Counted from the first letter of the stretch, positions 34,974-45,167 are shown. The stretch is DNA of 64,000 bases from Salipaludibacillus neizhouensis (GCF_002886185.1 NZ_KZ614146.1:3562338-3626337), one strand, 5' to 3'. Notes: a model not told the origin generated them from the sequence alone. Numbers and translations are program-made.

Positions 34974-37490
34974 TCAATAACGGCGCTTGATCTCAAACAA
35001 TTGTATTTCATGCGGCTGTAAAGATGTTTCCAAGTTATAACTTTTTTGTACATATTCATGCTGTATTTTCACTCCTGGTTCTGCCTTTCCTTTAATATAG
35101 TTGATCGTATCATTGTCCATATCATTTGGTGCTCCAATGTCTACCCAAGCATCATATGAAGACCCTTGCTGCCTGTTGACATACAGCTTCTTGATTATAT
35201 ACTCCCCATGCAGGCCTTCTAAATTTAGTTGAAATGACTTAACACGTTCATTTTCAAATACCTTATAGCGGCTAGTTGGGGACAATTGTGAATAATCAAA
35301 TTTTCTGTATAATTGATTTGGATGACTGTAATTAAATAAGAGAATCTGGTAATCTTCGCCCCTTTTTGTAACAATCATATCTTCTTCCTTTAAAACTAGA
35401 TTTTCACCGAGCTTGCTTAAGAAGAAGAATGCATGATACCCTGCCTTCTTGATTCCATTATAGGTCATGAGTCCAAATCCTCCATGGAATAACGGCTGCT
35501 CCAATTGAAACTCATCAAATATATCTGTAAATGTCCAAAAACCCATCCCTGTTACTTTTTCATTGTTTTCAATTACATTTTTAATGATAAAGGCACCCAT
35601 ATAACATGTGTCGTGTACCAAGTCCCTGCTTTCACTATTTGCGTTCCATTCCGTTATCCATAGTTCTTTAGTTAGTGAAGTCAATCCTTTGATCTTATCA
35701 ATGATATGATCAATACTTGTTGAAAAATTTTGTTCATCTCCCAGCATGATGGCACCAGATTCAGCTAGTTTCTGTATAACGTCTCCTGTTACTTCAATAC
35801 CACTCAATGTTTTTAATAAGTCCGATTCAGCCAAAGGATTTCTGGATAGATTATAAACATGAAAAGAGAAGAAATCGACGCCAACCTTTTCATTTTTAAC
35901 AAAAGTATCAAAATCAATTAACCAATTTTGATGCTCGGTAAAGTCAATAATTCCAAATCCGCCAATTTTTATTTCAGAATCAATTGATTTAATACATCTA
36001 TAACTTTCAGCATAAAAGGTAAAAAACTCTTGTCTTGTTCCGCTCCAAAAATATTGAACTTCCGGTTCGTTCCAGAACTCAAAATACCAAGTTCTCACTT
36101 CTTGCAGTCCGTATCGATTAATCAAATGTCTGAAGAAAGTATCCAGTAATTTCAGCCATCGATCCATTTCCTTTGGAGGCGATACATATGCATTCCACCA
36201 AAATATCTTATCTTCAGTACTTGCTAAATCTAATGGCATAAAACTAATTTCAATAAAAGGCTTTAAACCGGCATTAAGCAAATTATCCAAAAGGGAATCG
36301 ATGTGATTAAAATTAAAATAATAGGATCCATCCGGCTTCTGGTTATATACTAAGAGCTGGTCTGAAAAAATCCCATGAAATCGAACGTACTCGAACCCTA
36401 TTTCGCCCTGAATCTGTTTTAATTGATCATGAAAATCCTTTCTCAGGGCATGAGGTGCAAAGCCAAAGGTCAATAATTTAGTGAAGGAACGATTAATTTT
36501 TTTCAAGGATTTGGCAACATCAATTGTTTTGGTTTCCTTTTTATCTATTGGGAACCCGCTAAGATTTTTACGATCAAGATGTTTGAATAGATTTACGAAA
36601 GATTCTTTGCTGTTGATGCTCAAATAATCCTCCATGATGCCTTTTTTGAGCTCCATTCGAAATTGTTCTCGATACTGTATTGGCGTTATCCTTAATACTT
36701 CCTTAAAGACTCTATAATACGCTTTACTGTCTGGGAAACCGGATTTAAGAGCTATCTCAGTAACCTTTTCATCCGTTGTCCGTAAGGTAAACAATGATTT
36801 GTTTAAGCGCATATTATCTAAGTATTTTTTTAGAGATACTCCCACATTTGATTTGAAATATCTGGACAGGTATTGTGGATTTAATGAAAATTCTGTTGCA
36901 ATATCCTGCAATCCGATTTGTGCATCGATACAATGTTCATTCATATATTGAAGTATTTCTACCAGTCTTTGATCATCTTCCATTCGCTTTTTCTTTGTTT
37001 TTGCAGGCACTTCAAAATGCTCCAGAAGAATGACCACAAGATCTAATAACATGATCTTAATCTTAAGATGGTAAAGTTTTTTCCTGTTCAATATCAGATC
37101 CATCATATTGGCTAGGAGATATTTTATTTCATCTAAGACATACATAGATCCTTCTTCAACGTCACTTGAGTTCAAATAGAATCTTTTTTGTTCTACATCA
37201 ATTCCAAGCTTCTTAAAATACCTGGTATCAAATTGCAAAACCAATACCTGTGTTTTACCAAAAACTGTCTTAGAGTTGATAAAATGAAGTTCATTGTCAT
37301 TTACAAGAAAAATATCACCCATTTTCAGATGGAAGTTATCTTGATTAACCCTGATTTCCAATTCACCTTCAAGCACGAAAAGGATTTCAGTTGCTTCGTG
37401 CCAATGATAAGGGAAATTTTCTACTGCATGTGTGAAAATATTAATTGGTAAATCAACTTGATAATCTATTAGCTCATATTGATAACGCAT
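34974..37490 (-). CDS. AraC-type regulator fused to a GH39 glycosidase domain
   Basis: 838 residues. Residues 1-100 form a cupin sensor (FPYHWHEATEILFVLEGELE, MGDIFLVNDNELH). Around 170-280 lie two AraC helix-turn-helix units (LQDIATEFSLNPQYLSRYFK and EIALKSGFPDSKAYYRVFKE). The second half is a GH39 beta-xylosidase-like barrel with acid/base glutamate in FEFWNEPEVQYFWSG and nucleophile glutamate in ELWITEWNANS, both kept. It has no signal peptide, so the enzyme-like domain is cytoplasmic and may sense or cut a sugar. Its targets are probably the adjacent GH3 operon. Confidence 0.88.
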   Translation of the reverse strand: MRYQYELIDYQVDLPINIFTHAVENFPYHWHEATEILFVLEGELEIRVNQDNFHLKMGDIFLVNDNELHFINSKTVFGKTQVLVLQFDTRYFKKLGIDVEQKRFYLNSSDVEEGSMYVLDEIKYLLANMMDLILNRKKLYHLKIKIMLLDLVVILLEHFEVPAKTKKKRMEDDQRLVEILQYMNEHCIDAQIGLQDIATEFSLNPQYLSRYFKSNVGVSLKKYLDNMRLNKSLFTLRTTDEKVTEIALKSGFPDSKAYYRVFKEVLRITPIQYREQFRMELKKGIMEDYLSINSKESFVNLFKHLDRKNLSGFPIDKKETKTIDVAKSLKKINRSFTKLLTFGFAPHALRKDFHDQLKQIQGEIGFEYVRFHGIFSDQLLVYNQKPDGSYYFNFNHIDSLLDNLLNAGLKPFIEISFMPLDLASTEDKIFWWNAYVSPPKEMDRWLKLLDTFFRHLINRYGLQEVRTWYFEFWNEPEVQYFWSGTRQEFFTFYAESYRCIKSIDSEIKIGGFGIIDFTEHQNWLIDFDTFVKNEKVGVDFFSFHVYNLSRNPLAESDLLKTLSGIEVTGDVIQKLAESGAIMLGDEQNFSTSIDHIIDKIKGLTSLTKELWITEWNANSESRDLVHDTCYMGAFIIKNVIENNEKVTGMGFWTFTDIFDEFQLEQPLFHGGFGLMTYNGIKKAGYHAFFFLSKLGENLVLKEEDMIVTKRGEDYQILLFNYSHPNQLYRKFDYSQLSPTSRYKVFENERVKSFQLNLEGLHGEYIIKKLYVNRQQGSSYDAWVDIGAPNDMDNDTINYIKGKAEPGVKIQHEYVQKSYNLETSLQPHEIQLFEIKRRY

Positions 37491-37656
37491 ACTTCACCGT
37501 CCTCTACCCCACAATTATCAATACTTTAGCACAAAAAAAATATCTAAACAATTTTCCATGGGTTTAGATAAAGTTAATACTTTTAAACTTCCAGATGTAC
37601 TATACTCATCAGATCGGACTATCACCATTTAGCAATTAACCGCTTGCTCGGCACTC

Positions 37657-37763
37657 TAAGAAAAACGCGTAGCGTCTTTTATTAAATACAGCGTATCTTT
37701 CGCCACCATCATTTAAGTGTCAAGGGTGGTTTTCCCTTGATACGCGTGGCGTAAAGATAGCTG
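37657..37763 (+). repeat. Structured repeat, copy 4
   Basis: P1 is ACGC-gta-GCGT as in copy 1. P2 is changed on both sides: ATCTTT and CGCCAC pair with GTGGCG and AAAGAT, replacing CACCGC/GCGGTG. P3 pairs GTGTCAAGGG with CCCTTGATAC through a G-T wobble. No plus-strand gene precedes it. Confidence 0.85.
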
Positions 37764-37820
37764 TCATCTTATAAATTCTGTGAACAAAAAAGAAGCCTCT
37801 CAAAAGTTTATCTCTGTGTG

Positions 37821-38227
37821 ATTTTTGATGTCTTTTCTAGAAAAGTAATTGCTTGGAATGTCTCTTATTCAATGACTACTAAACTTGTTTGTGATACGTT
37901 GAAAAGGGCTGTTACGCTAAGGAATCCAAGTTCTCCCGTGATTTTCCATTCAGATAGAGGCTCACAGTACCTTTCTTCTGAACTCCGTCAATGACAAGAC
38001 CATTTAGCCATCGTTCCATCTTATTCAAAGCTCGCTTATCCCTGGGATAATGCAGTAATAGAACCTTTTTTCAAATATATGAAGAAAGAAGAACTTAATC
38101 GTAAAAAGAAGTAAAACTGGCTTGTTTCGAATATATTGAAGGGTTTTATAATCCTAGAAGACCTCATTCTGCCATTGTCATGCTTTCTCCAAACTTAAAA
38201 GAAGACATTTTGTGGCAGTCTTCCTAA
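37821..38227 (+). pseudogene. IS3-family OrfB remnant
   Basis: Broken frames read DVFSRKVIAWNVS, FHSDRGSQYLSSELRQ-stop, PWDNAVIEPFFKYMKKEELN-stop and EYIEGFYNPRRPHSAIVMLS. These are the second D, the E and the tail of an IS150-like transposase. The first aspartate and orfA are gone. Confidence 0.85.
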
Positions 38228-38294
38228 AGAAACATTCCTTTTTTCTGTCTACTTTATTGGCATTTACCCAAATATGGGAAACACTATAAAAAGA

Positions 38295-38319
38295 GGCACT
38301 TCCATCGCTAGGAAGCACC
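38295..38319 (-). terminator. Possible terminator of the GH91 operon
   Basis: GGCACTTCC faces GGAAGCACC with a two-base mismatch; the minus strand continues CTCTTTTTATAG. Confidence 0.4.
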
Positions 38320-38416
38320 CCCAAAATTAAATGACAAACGAAATAATTCAAGTGTCCGACTTTCAATTGAAACTTTGGAGCAAAAACTACCACAAAAACA
38401 TAGTTGAATATATTAT

Positions 38417-39760
38417 TTATGCTCCTGGCGTTGGAGTGGCTCTGAATGCATTTACAGTCTTGTCCATAACAACCTGTGGATCACTTCCCGAATCAAGAAT
38501 CGTATTTTGAAACGATTCTTTTTCTACCAATACTGTTGTTACGGTAAGCGTCTCTGACGCTTCGGTAGTCAACAAAGCGTCGACTTGCGCAGAGAAACAA
38601 GAATCACTTATCTTGGCATGAACCTCCGTGGCAACAACATGATTATTAGAAATATAATTTCCATTACCCGAAACAATACGTATGATTACAGGTGTTGCAC
38701 CTACCGGCTTGATGTTCTGAGTATTAATTACTTCAGAAAAGTGATTAGCAATTACAGAATTTTTATTGCCACTGATATAGAGGAGACCATACAAATCATC
38801 TAAACCATTGTCTATTCCCAGAAAAGGAGTCCAAGGTTCATGGTCACGTAAAAAGTGATTTGATGAAACCATGTTTTCCGAACAATTATCCCTGAATACC
38901 ACCATTCCTGGATAAAATGAATGAAGTCTATTATTTGTGATACTGGAACGTGTCACACCATCAAAATAGATACTGCTCGCACCTCGTGGAAAAACATTAT
39001 TCGCTGTAATCAAAAGTCCACCAAAATTTTGAGCGTAAATTGAATATCCTTTAAAACCGGCTCCTATCAAGTTATCAGTTATTTTTGAAGCCTGTCCCCA
39101 ACCTCGTAGTTCTATACAGTTACCACATTCAGCTATGAAATTATCATGTATAGTCAGTGCATCTGCATGATAAATAGTAATTCCATGCTCTAAATACACA
39201 AACCCCATGCCTGTAATCCGAAATGAGTCACAAGCACTTGCAACATAAATACCCGTTTTCCCGTTAGTGTATGTGTTTTCCGGATTTGTTTCTCCTGAAC
39301 CATCTTCAATAAAATGCAAACCATCAATACAAAAGTCAGAAAACTCTACCGAACTTATTCGGGGATTTCCACTTCGTTCAACATAAAATGCAGCTCCTTT
39401 ATATTCCTCGTCATTCACTTCTAGGGGAATATCTACGAGTATGCGACTTCCTCCCGGCCACAATTCATGCAAATCCGCCCATTCATTTTCAGAAATATTA
39501 AAACGAATACTCGAAGATGTAAACCCGTGTCCAGAACCCATAATTTTAAGATAACTGATGTCTATAACTACTTGACTGCCAAGATGATAATCTCCCGGTG
39601 GAATATAGATAACCGCACCCGGTTTTCCACCTTTATTCACATCAGTGTCCGTTTGCCTACTTTTAATATCTGCTATAATGCTATTGATTACCTCACCAAT
39701 ATCCTCATACGGATTACCGACAGGCCACTCTGTTACGTCGTAATAATTTTTACTGGCCAT
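38417..39760 (-). CDS. GH91 difructose-anhydride hydrolase or inulin fructotransferase
   Basis: 447 residues forming a right-handed beta-helix typical of GH91 (GAVIYIPPGDYHL, FRITGMGFVYLEHGITIYHA, FIAECGNCIELRG, NNRLHSFYPGMV). Asp206 and Glu217 are spaced like the catalytic Asp/Glu pair of the family. From memory these are D207/E218 in the Arthrobacter DFA-III hydrolase and D233/E244 in the Bacillus inulin fructotransferase. There is no signal peptide, and the length matches the cytoplasmic DFA-III hydrolases. Last in an operon with GH32 and an ABC importer. I favour hydrolysis of imported DFA-III to inulobiose; inulin fructotransferase is the alternative. Confidence 0.82.
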   Translation of the reverse strand: MASKNYYDVTEWPVGNPYEDIGEVINSIIADIKSRQTDTDVNKGGKPGAVIYIPPGDYHLGSQVVIDISYLKIMGSGHGFTSSSIRFNISENEWADLHELWPGGSRILVDIPLEVNDEEYKGAAFYVERSGNPRISSVEFSDFCIDGLHFIEDGSGETNPENTYTNGKTGIYVASACDSFRITGMGFVYLEHGITIYHADALTIHDNFIAECGNCIELRGWGQASKITDNLIGAGFKGYSIYAQNFGGLLITANNVFPRGASSIYFDGVTRSSITNNRLHSFYPGMVVFRDNCSENMVSSNHFLRDHEPWTPFLGIDNGLDDLYGLLYISGNKNSVIANHFSEVINTQNIKPVGATPVIIRIVSGNGNYISNNHVVATEVHAKISDSCFSAQVDALLTTEASETLTVTTVLVEKESFQNTILDSGSDPQVVMDKTVNAFRATPTPGA

Positions 39761-39782
39761 AAATAAATTCTCCTATCAATTT

Positions 39783-39822
39783 AGTGTGTTTGTTCATATT
39801 AATCACAATGAACAAACACACT
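39783..39822 (-). promoter_or_regulatory. Inverted repeat in the leader of the GH91 gene
   Basis: AGTGTGTTTGTTCAT (39783-39797) and ATGAACAAACACACT (39808-39822) form a perfect 15-bp stem with a 10-base loop, ending 22 bp before the GH91 start and just before its AGGAG site. It may be an operator, a processing signal or an mRNA stabiliser. Confidence 0.5.
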
Positions 39823-39969
39823 CTCTTTTATTACCATATTTCGAAGGTACCTTCAAATTAAAGAAGTAGTTAATGAACTTTACGACTCTATTGAGTATTG
39901 GAAGAGCAAAAAGGGTTGAATAATTTTTATTCATACAATGCCCCCCCTTTTCAACTTACCTTATGCAAT

Positions 39970-40254
39970 TTATTTCCTTTGCTTTACTTTTTCTGCTAAT
40001 AATAACGCACCGACAATACCTGCATCACCTTTTAAACCTGGTGAAACAATATAACTTGTAAGATCTGGTGTTGAAACGTATCCGCTTAAAAGCTTTTCAA
40101 ATTGACTTCTGATTGAGTGAAGTAAATGGTCCTGCGTGGAACATGTCTCCGAAGGAATCGTTGTAGGAAACGAAACACGATCGATAATGTTAAAGTCTTC
40201 ATCTGCAACTGCACATACAAACTTTGTGCCTCCTGCCTCTATACCTCCTAACAA
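39970..40254 (-). pseudogene. Fructokinase with a large in-frame internal deletion
   Basis: 94 codons. The start (TTG, AGGAGG site, 12 bp after GH32) reads [20 protein letters not shown] and continues [12 protein letters not shown], the ROK fructokinase N-terminus. It then joins directly to the C-terminal end [11 protein letters not shown] and [20 protein letters not shown]. About 200 central residues, including the catalytic aspartate and zinc cluster, are missing, so it cannot phosphorylate fructose. Confidence 0.85.
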
Positions 40255-40266
40255 TTTTCTTCCTCC

Positions 40267-41730
40267 TCAATCTATTACTTTTTTGATTGACCATACTTTA
40301 AGGTCTTCAATTTTCATTTTCCCTGCTGATGCAAATAGCTTACATAAATTGCTGTTTAGATTTGGGAAGATTCGCTTTGTAATAACTTGCTCCCCCCCGT
40401 TTATAAACAATTCAATTGAAGTTGTATCTAATAATATTCTTAATTCTAATCTTCCATTTACAAATGAAACAGGAGCTCGCGAAACACTTTTTTCACCAGT
40501 TCCAGATAAATTGCGGTCCACAAGGACTTCTTGTTTCATTATATCTATTATAATTTTCGTTCTTTCGTGACCATCTTCACTTGACCGAACAAATAAACCA
40601 AACTCATTTGATGTACTTTGTGCGATATCGTAGACAATATGAATCTCAGACGATACAGATAGTTGAGGATCTATCATATATTCATTTTCATATTGAAATG
40701 ATTGAAAATCCTTCAAGTTCTCTCTTAAAGTTTCTATTTCATCTACTGGTACTTGGTATAATTTATTATCAATGACCTTCAATTCACGAGGGAAAGTCAT
40801 CGCACCAGCCCATCCTTCTTTCTGAGATGGTCTATGTGAAAACCACATGTCCATCCATGCAATCATAATGCGTCTATTTTTATCATCTACGAAAGTTTGT
40901 GGTGCATAAAAATCAGAACCATAATCTAAGGTATTTACTAGTCCTTGGGTAAATTGTTTAGTCTTGTAGCTCATATTACCAATGGTATAAAATGGTTTCT
41001 CATTTTTTGTGCCGTACATAGGTGAGATGATAAGGACATCCTTATTATCCAATGAAAATAAATCTGGACATTCCCACATATCTCCTTGAGTTCCATCACT
41101 CTCCGCTACAACTCCTACATACTTCCATTCATAAAGATCTTTAGATTGATATAAGAGAGCTTTTCCTATTCCTTCTTTTTTTGAGCCAACAATCATATAA
41201 AAGAATTCTTCATATTTCCATACTTTAGGATCGCGAAAATCCTTTGTTCCATCTTTCGGAAAGTCATTAATTATGGGATTCCCCTCATACTTTTTGAAGT
41301 TTACTCCATCTTGACTCGTCGCAACACATTGAACTTGCACTGGATCTTTTTCAATAGAGTGACCAGTATAAAACAGGTATAAATGATCATTGTTCACAAT
41401 AGCACTACCCGAAAAACAACCATGATCATTAACTGTTCCATAATCATATTCCTCGGAAGGAGCTAAAGCGATTGGCAGGTGATCCCAATTAACTAAATCT
41501 CGACTCTTTGCATGCCCCCAATGCATTGGACCCCATTCTGGACTATAAGGATCATGTTGATAAAAAATATGATATTCACCTTTATAGAATACCAGACCAT
41601 TAGGATCATTAATCCAACCCGTAGGTGCCATAAAATGATACTTCAACCTGTACTGACTTTTTTGCGTCTCTTTACTTAACTCGCTAATAATATTATTGGC
41701 TTTTTGTATTTCTTTTTCATGATATATCAT
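40267..41730 (-). CDS. GH32 beta-fructosidase (sucrose/inulobiose hydrolase type)
   Basis: 487 residues, no signal peptide. Nucleophile in WINDPNGLVF, FRDPKVW, and acid/base glutamate in MWECPDLF are all present; the beta-propeller is followed by the usual C-terminal sandwich (ELRILLDTTSIELFINGGEQ). It releases fructose from short beta-fructosides in the cytoplasm. Sucrose-6-phosphate hydrolase is the nearest textbook label, but here transport is by ABC rather than PTS, so unphosphorylated substrate such as inulobiose is more likely. Confidence 0.9.
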   Translation of the reverse strand: MIYHEKEIQKANNIISELSKETQKSQYRLKYHFMAPTGWINDPNGLVFYKGEYHIFYQHDPYSPEWGPMHWGHAKSRDLVNWDHLPIALAPSEEYDYGTVNDHGCFSGSAIVNNDHLYLFYTGHSIEKDPVQVQCVATSQDGVNFKKYEGNPIINDFPKDGTKDFRDPKVWKYEEFFYMIVGSKKEGIGKALLYQSKDLYEWKYVGVVAESDGTQGDMWECPDLFSLDNKDVLIISPMYGTKNEKPFYTIGNMSYKTKQFTQGLVNTLDYGSDFYAPQTFVDDKNRRIMIAWMDMWFSHRPSQKEGWAGAMTFPRELKVIDNKLYQVPVDEIETLRENLKDFQSFQYENEYMIDPQLSVSSEIHIVYDIAQSTSNEFGLFVRSSEDGHERTKIIIDIMKQEVLVDRNLSGTGEKSVSRAPVSFVNGRLELRILLDTTSIELFINGGEQVITKRIFPNLNSNLCKLFASAGKMKIEDLKVWSIKKVID

Positions 41731-41801
41731 TATAGAACTCCTTCCTGTTTGTTTAATTTTGTCTTGGGTTCATACTTTGTTCTAAATTCTAAAAATAATT
41801 A

Positions 41802-42671
41802 TTACTCTTTTACAGCACCTAGCGTCATACCACTCACAATATATCTCTGAACTATAATTGAGAAAATCATTACCGGTAAGCTAAAACTTACAGCGGCAGC
41901 TGTCATCGGACCCAAATCCAAATTATATGCTGTCAAAAACTCTGAAATTCCCACAGTCGCCGTTTTGGCATTGGTGCTAGTCAGTAATAATGCAAATAAG
42001 AAATCATTCCACGCTAACATAAAACAGAATATTGCCGCTGTAGCCAATCCAGGGAGAGATACAGGAAGTATCACTTTAATAAATGCCGTAAAAATATTGC
42101 ACCCATCTATTCTAGCTGCTTCATCAAATTCTTTTGGGATATTGTTGAAAAATCCGATCATGAGCCATATTGCAAAAGGAACATTGATGGCCGTATAAGT
42201 AATAATTAAAGCTACTCTAGTATCAATTAGCCCCATTCCATTAATGATAATGTACATTGGTATCGCTATACTGATCATTGGAACCATTCGAACACACAAT
42301 GTAAGTAGGAGAAATATATTCCCTGTTTTCGAAGAAAACCTAGACAGTCCATATGCCGCAAGCGCTCCTAAGAAAACAGCTAATATTGTACTAATTGAAG
42401 CTGTAATAAAACTATTGAAAAAATATTTTGCAATTGGCATCTGATTAAACATGGTGACATAGTTTTCTAATGATAATTCTCGCGGAAAAAATGTTGGTGA
42501 TGGACTGATCGCATCTGATGAAGGTTTAATAGATGTCAAGACTATATAGATATATGGACTAATAAATAGTAGCGCTAGGACAGTGGTAATTAAACCAATA
42601 ATTGTTTTATTCTTCTTAAATAGTCTTCCTAGCGTATTCTCATTAGAAATTCCTGCATTAGGTTGACTCAA
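41802..42671 (-). CDS. Sugar ABC transporter permease, MalG type
   Basis: 289 residues with six membrane segments and the EAA loop DEAARIDGCNIFTAFIKVIL. Ends SGMTLGAVKE as in MalG-like proteins. It follows its partner permease by 15 bp. Confidence 0.9.
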   Translation of the reverse strand: MSQPNAGISNENTLGRLFKKNKTIIGLITTVLALLFISPYIYIVLTSIKPSSDAISPSPTFFPRELSLENYVTMFNQMPIAKYFFNSFITASISTILAVFLGALAAYGLSRFSSKTGNIFLLLTLCVRMVPMISIAIPMYIIINGMGLIDTRVALIITYTAINVPFAIWLMIGFFNNIPKEFDEAARIDGCNIFTAFIKVILPVSLPGLATAAIFCFMLAWNDFLFALLLTSTNAKTATVGISEFLTAYNLDLGPMTAAAVSFSLPVMIFSIIVQRYIVSGMTLGAVKE

Positions 42672-42686
42672 TTTATATCTTCCTTT

Positions 42687-43580
42687 CTATTTCTTGTTAG
42701 CCTTGAACATTGCTATTAAGAAGTATGAGCTTATTGCTAACAAGAGAATAATGAATATTACTGCCATTGCACTTGATTCTCCAACTTGCCCATATCTAGT
42801 AAGTGTTTTGTACATATAAGTGCTTAATACCTCTGATGAATTCGATGGTCCCCCTTGTGTTAACACCCATACGATATCAAAGGTTCTAGCAGCATCAACG
42901 GTCCGAATTAGCACAGCAACAATCATTACTGGAAACAGCGAAGGTAGCGTCACATAAAGAAATGTTTGTATTTTATTCGCCCCATCAATATCTGCTGATT
43001 CATATAGTGTTTTAGAAATCCCTTGAAGTCCGGCTAATAAAACTAACATCATAAATGGAGTTGTTAACCATATATCCGCAATTATTGTCGACAGTAAAGC
43101 AAACCTCTCATCTGATAACCATTGAATTGCATGTCTACTTGAAGTAATGTTAAAATCGTAGAGTAACTTATTTACTATTCCAAATTGGTTATTTAACATG
43201 AATCTCCAAATTAAACCTGTTACTAAAGGGGCTATCATTAACGGAGCTAGCATTATTGTTCTTACAATACCATGCCCTTTAAAAGCAGTATTCAATAACA
43301 AAGCAAAAAATAATCCTAGTACTAATTCGAAACCTACTGCTACTACTACATAAATGAGCGTATTCGTTGTTGTATCAATAAATCTTTCAGATCTTATTGC
43401 CTCAATGTAATTACTCAAACCGACAAATGTACCTCTACCTTGAGCAATCATATCGATTTCAAAGAAACTATCTCTAACTAGCAAGGCTACAGGAAAGAAC
43501 AAAAAAACTAACATAAAAATTCCTGCAGGAGCAAAAAAATAAATGGAAACTCTCGATTCTTTTGTCATACTATCACTCAC
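42687..43580 (-). CDS. Sugar ABC transporter permease, MalF type
   Basis: 297 residues, six membrane segments, EAA-type loop YESADIDGANKIQTFLYVTL. The RTVDAARTFDIVWVLTQGGP segment is typical of MalF-like permeases. Partner of the gene at 41802. No ATPase is encoded nearby, so a shared MsmX-like ATPase is assumed. Confidence 0.9.
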   Translation of the reverse strand: MSDSMTKESRVSIYFFAPAGIFMLVFLFFPVALLVRDSFFEIDMIAQGRGTFVGLSNYIEAIRSERFIDTTTNTLIYVVVAVGFELVLGLFFALLLNTAFKGHGIVRTIMLAPLMIAPLVTGLIWRFMLNNQFGIVNKLLYDFNITSSRHAIQWLSDERFALLSTIIADIWLTTPFMMLVLLAGLQGISKTLYESADIDGANKIQTFLYVTLPSLFPVMIVAVLIRTVDAARTFDIVWVLTQGGPSNSSEVLSTYMYKTLTRYGQVGESSAMAVIFIILLLAISSYFLIAMFKANKK

Positions 43581-43640
43581 TTCGATAATATTTTTTAAAT
43601 GGATAGGGATGGTCCCCTACCCATTTAAATTTAGTTATCT

Positions 43641-44966
43641 CTAGTTCACTATTCCTTCAATTATTTCCTTCGCCTCATCTAAGGCTTCTTGTGGTGTTTG
43701 CGAACCACTAAATACATTCTGAACTGCTGGAAGTAAGGCTTCGCTTTCAATTTCTTCCCATTTTTCCGTTGACGGTCTATTTTGAGTTTGTTTTCCGTTT
43801 AATGTAGTAGCTAACTCGTTTAAATGTGCATACTCCTCTTGTTGACCATACTCTTCAAAGACTGACTGTCTAGCAGCAACCCCTAGAGCATCTGCATACA
43901 ATTCATTGTTTTCGTACAAAAATAACAAATATTCTTTAGCAATGTCCTTTTTCTCTGATGAAGATGGAATTACCTGATACCAAGGTCCAGGGACAACACC
44001 TATTCCACCATCCCCTGCAATCATTGGAGCCGCACCTACATCCCCGGCCACATCTGATGTATCAGGATCATTTGAAGGAACAAAGAAATGCCCCCATGCT
44101 AACATCATTGCTAAATTACCATTATAAAATAATTCTGATGTTTCCGCCGAAGCTGTTTCCAGAACCCCTTCTGGAACTACACCTTCCTCATTCACTAAAT
44201 CATTAAGAAATTCTAAAGCTGCTACATGGTCGTCGTCGTTAACAATAACTTCACCAGCATCATTAATCACTAAGGCTTCCGCTCCAGCTTGAGCGACGTG
44301 ATCTAACCAACTAGCCACTGAGTCACCTGAAGTCGCTCCAAAAACACTGGTACCGTATAGTTCAGGGTAATTCTCATTATTACCGAAAAAATGGGCTACA
44401 TCTTTATATTGATCCCAAGTTTCCGGAGGTGAAAGCTCATACCCGAATTCATCTAGGAATTCATCTTGATTATTTGAGTCATTAAATAAATCTTCCCTGT
44501 AGAGTAGAATTTTAGAGTTTGTCCAAGTAGGAAGCCCATAAACATTTCCATCCATTGAAGCACCGTCGATTAAACCAGGGAATAAATCGTCCTGCATTTC
44601 ATCAGTTATCTCCTCTTGAATTGGCTCTAAGCCTTGGTAAAGTGCCGGTAACCAAATCGTATCAATTGTCGCAACGTCAAATGCACCCGCACCAGACGTT
44701 AATTCTGTTCTCATTCTGTCGTATACACCTGAATATGGTACAGACTCGATGATAACCTCATAGCCAGTATTTTCTTCGAACTCTTCTTTTGTCAGGTCTG
44801 CAACTGTTTGGGCTGGACTACCACCTTCAACAAGAACGGTTAATGTCTGATCGCTACTACTTTGATTTGTGTTATTACCTGCATTACTGACTTCATTATT
44901 TGAACCACAAGCAGATACCAACGCAACAAGCAATGAACTACCAATTATTAATAGTATTTTTTTCAT
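43641..44966 (-). CDS. Sugar-binding lipoprotein of the fructan-type ABC importer
   Basis: 441 residues with lipobox LVSACGS, then a type-1 sugar-binding fold (TVLVEGGSPAQTVADLTKEE, DVATIDTIWLPALYQG, AMMLAWGHFF). First gene of the operon that continues with both permeases, GH32, a fructokinase relic and GH91. The context points to a fructose-containing oligosaccharide or anhydride as ligand. Confidence 0.9.
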   Translation of the reverse strand: MKKILLIIGSSLLVALVSACGSNNEVSNAGNNTNQSSSDQTLTVLVEGGSPAQTVADLTKEEFEENTGYEVIIESVPYSGVYDRMRTELTSGAGAFDVATIDTIWLPALYQGLEPIQEEITDEMQDDLFPGLIDGASMDGNVYGLPTWTNSKILLYREDLFNDSNNQDEFLDEFGYELSPPETWDQYKDVAHFFGNNENYPELYGTSVFGATSGDSVASWLDHVAQAGAEALVINDAGEVIVNDDDHVAALEFLNDLVNEEGVVPEGVLETASAETSELFYNGNLAMMLAWGHFFVPSNDPDTSDVAGDVGAAPMIAGDGGIGVVPGPWYQVIPSSSEKKDIAKEYLLFLYENNELYADALGVAARQSVFEEYGQQEEYAHLNELATTLNGKQTQNRPSTEKWEEIESEALLPAVQNVFSGSQTPQEALDEAKEIIEGIVN

Positions 44967-45135
44967 ATTAATACCTCCATTATTATTGCATCTTTCATAA
45001 AAGGTAACCCACCTAATGGGCTATTTGGACTCCATACATTCATAATAAACCCTCCATAAATTTAAATTATCTATTGCTTACGATTACTAAATTCACCTCC
45101 TTCGCTTGGTATGACATTTGTACAAATTTGCTATA

Positions 45136-45153
45136 CAGTTAATCGATTAACTG
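45136..45153. promoter_or_regulatory. LacI-type operator before the fructan-type operon
   Basis: CAGTTAATCGATTAACTG is a perfect 18-bp palindrome, 170 bp upstream of the binding-protein start. It shares the 16-bp core AGTTAATCGATTAACT with the operator at 46264-46281. Confidence 0.75.
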
Positions 45154-45167
45154 AGATCTAAAAAAAA

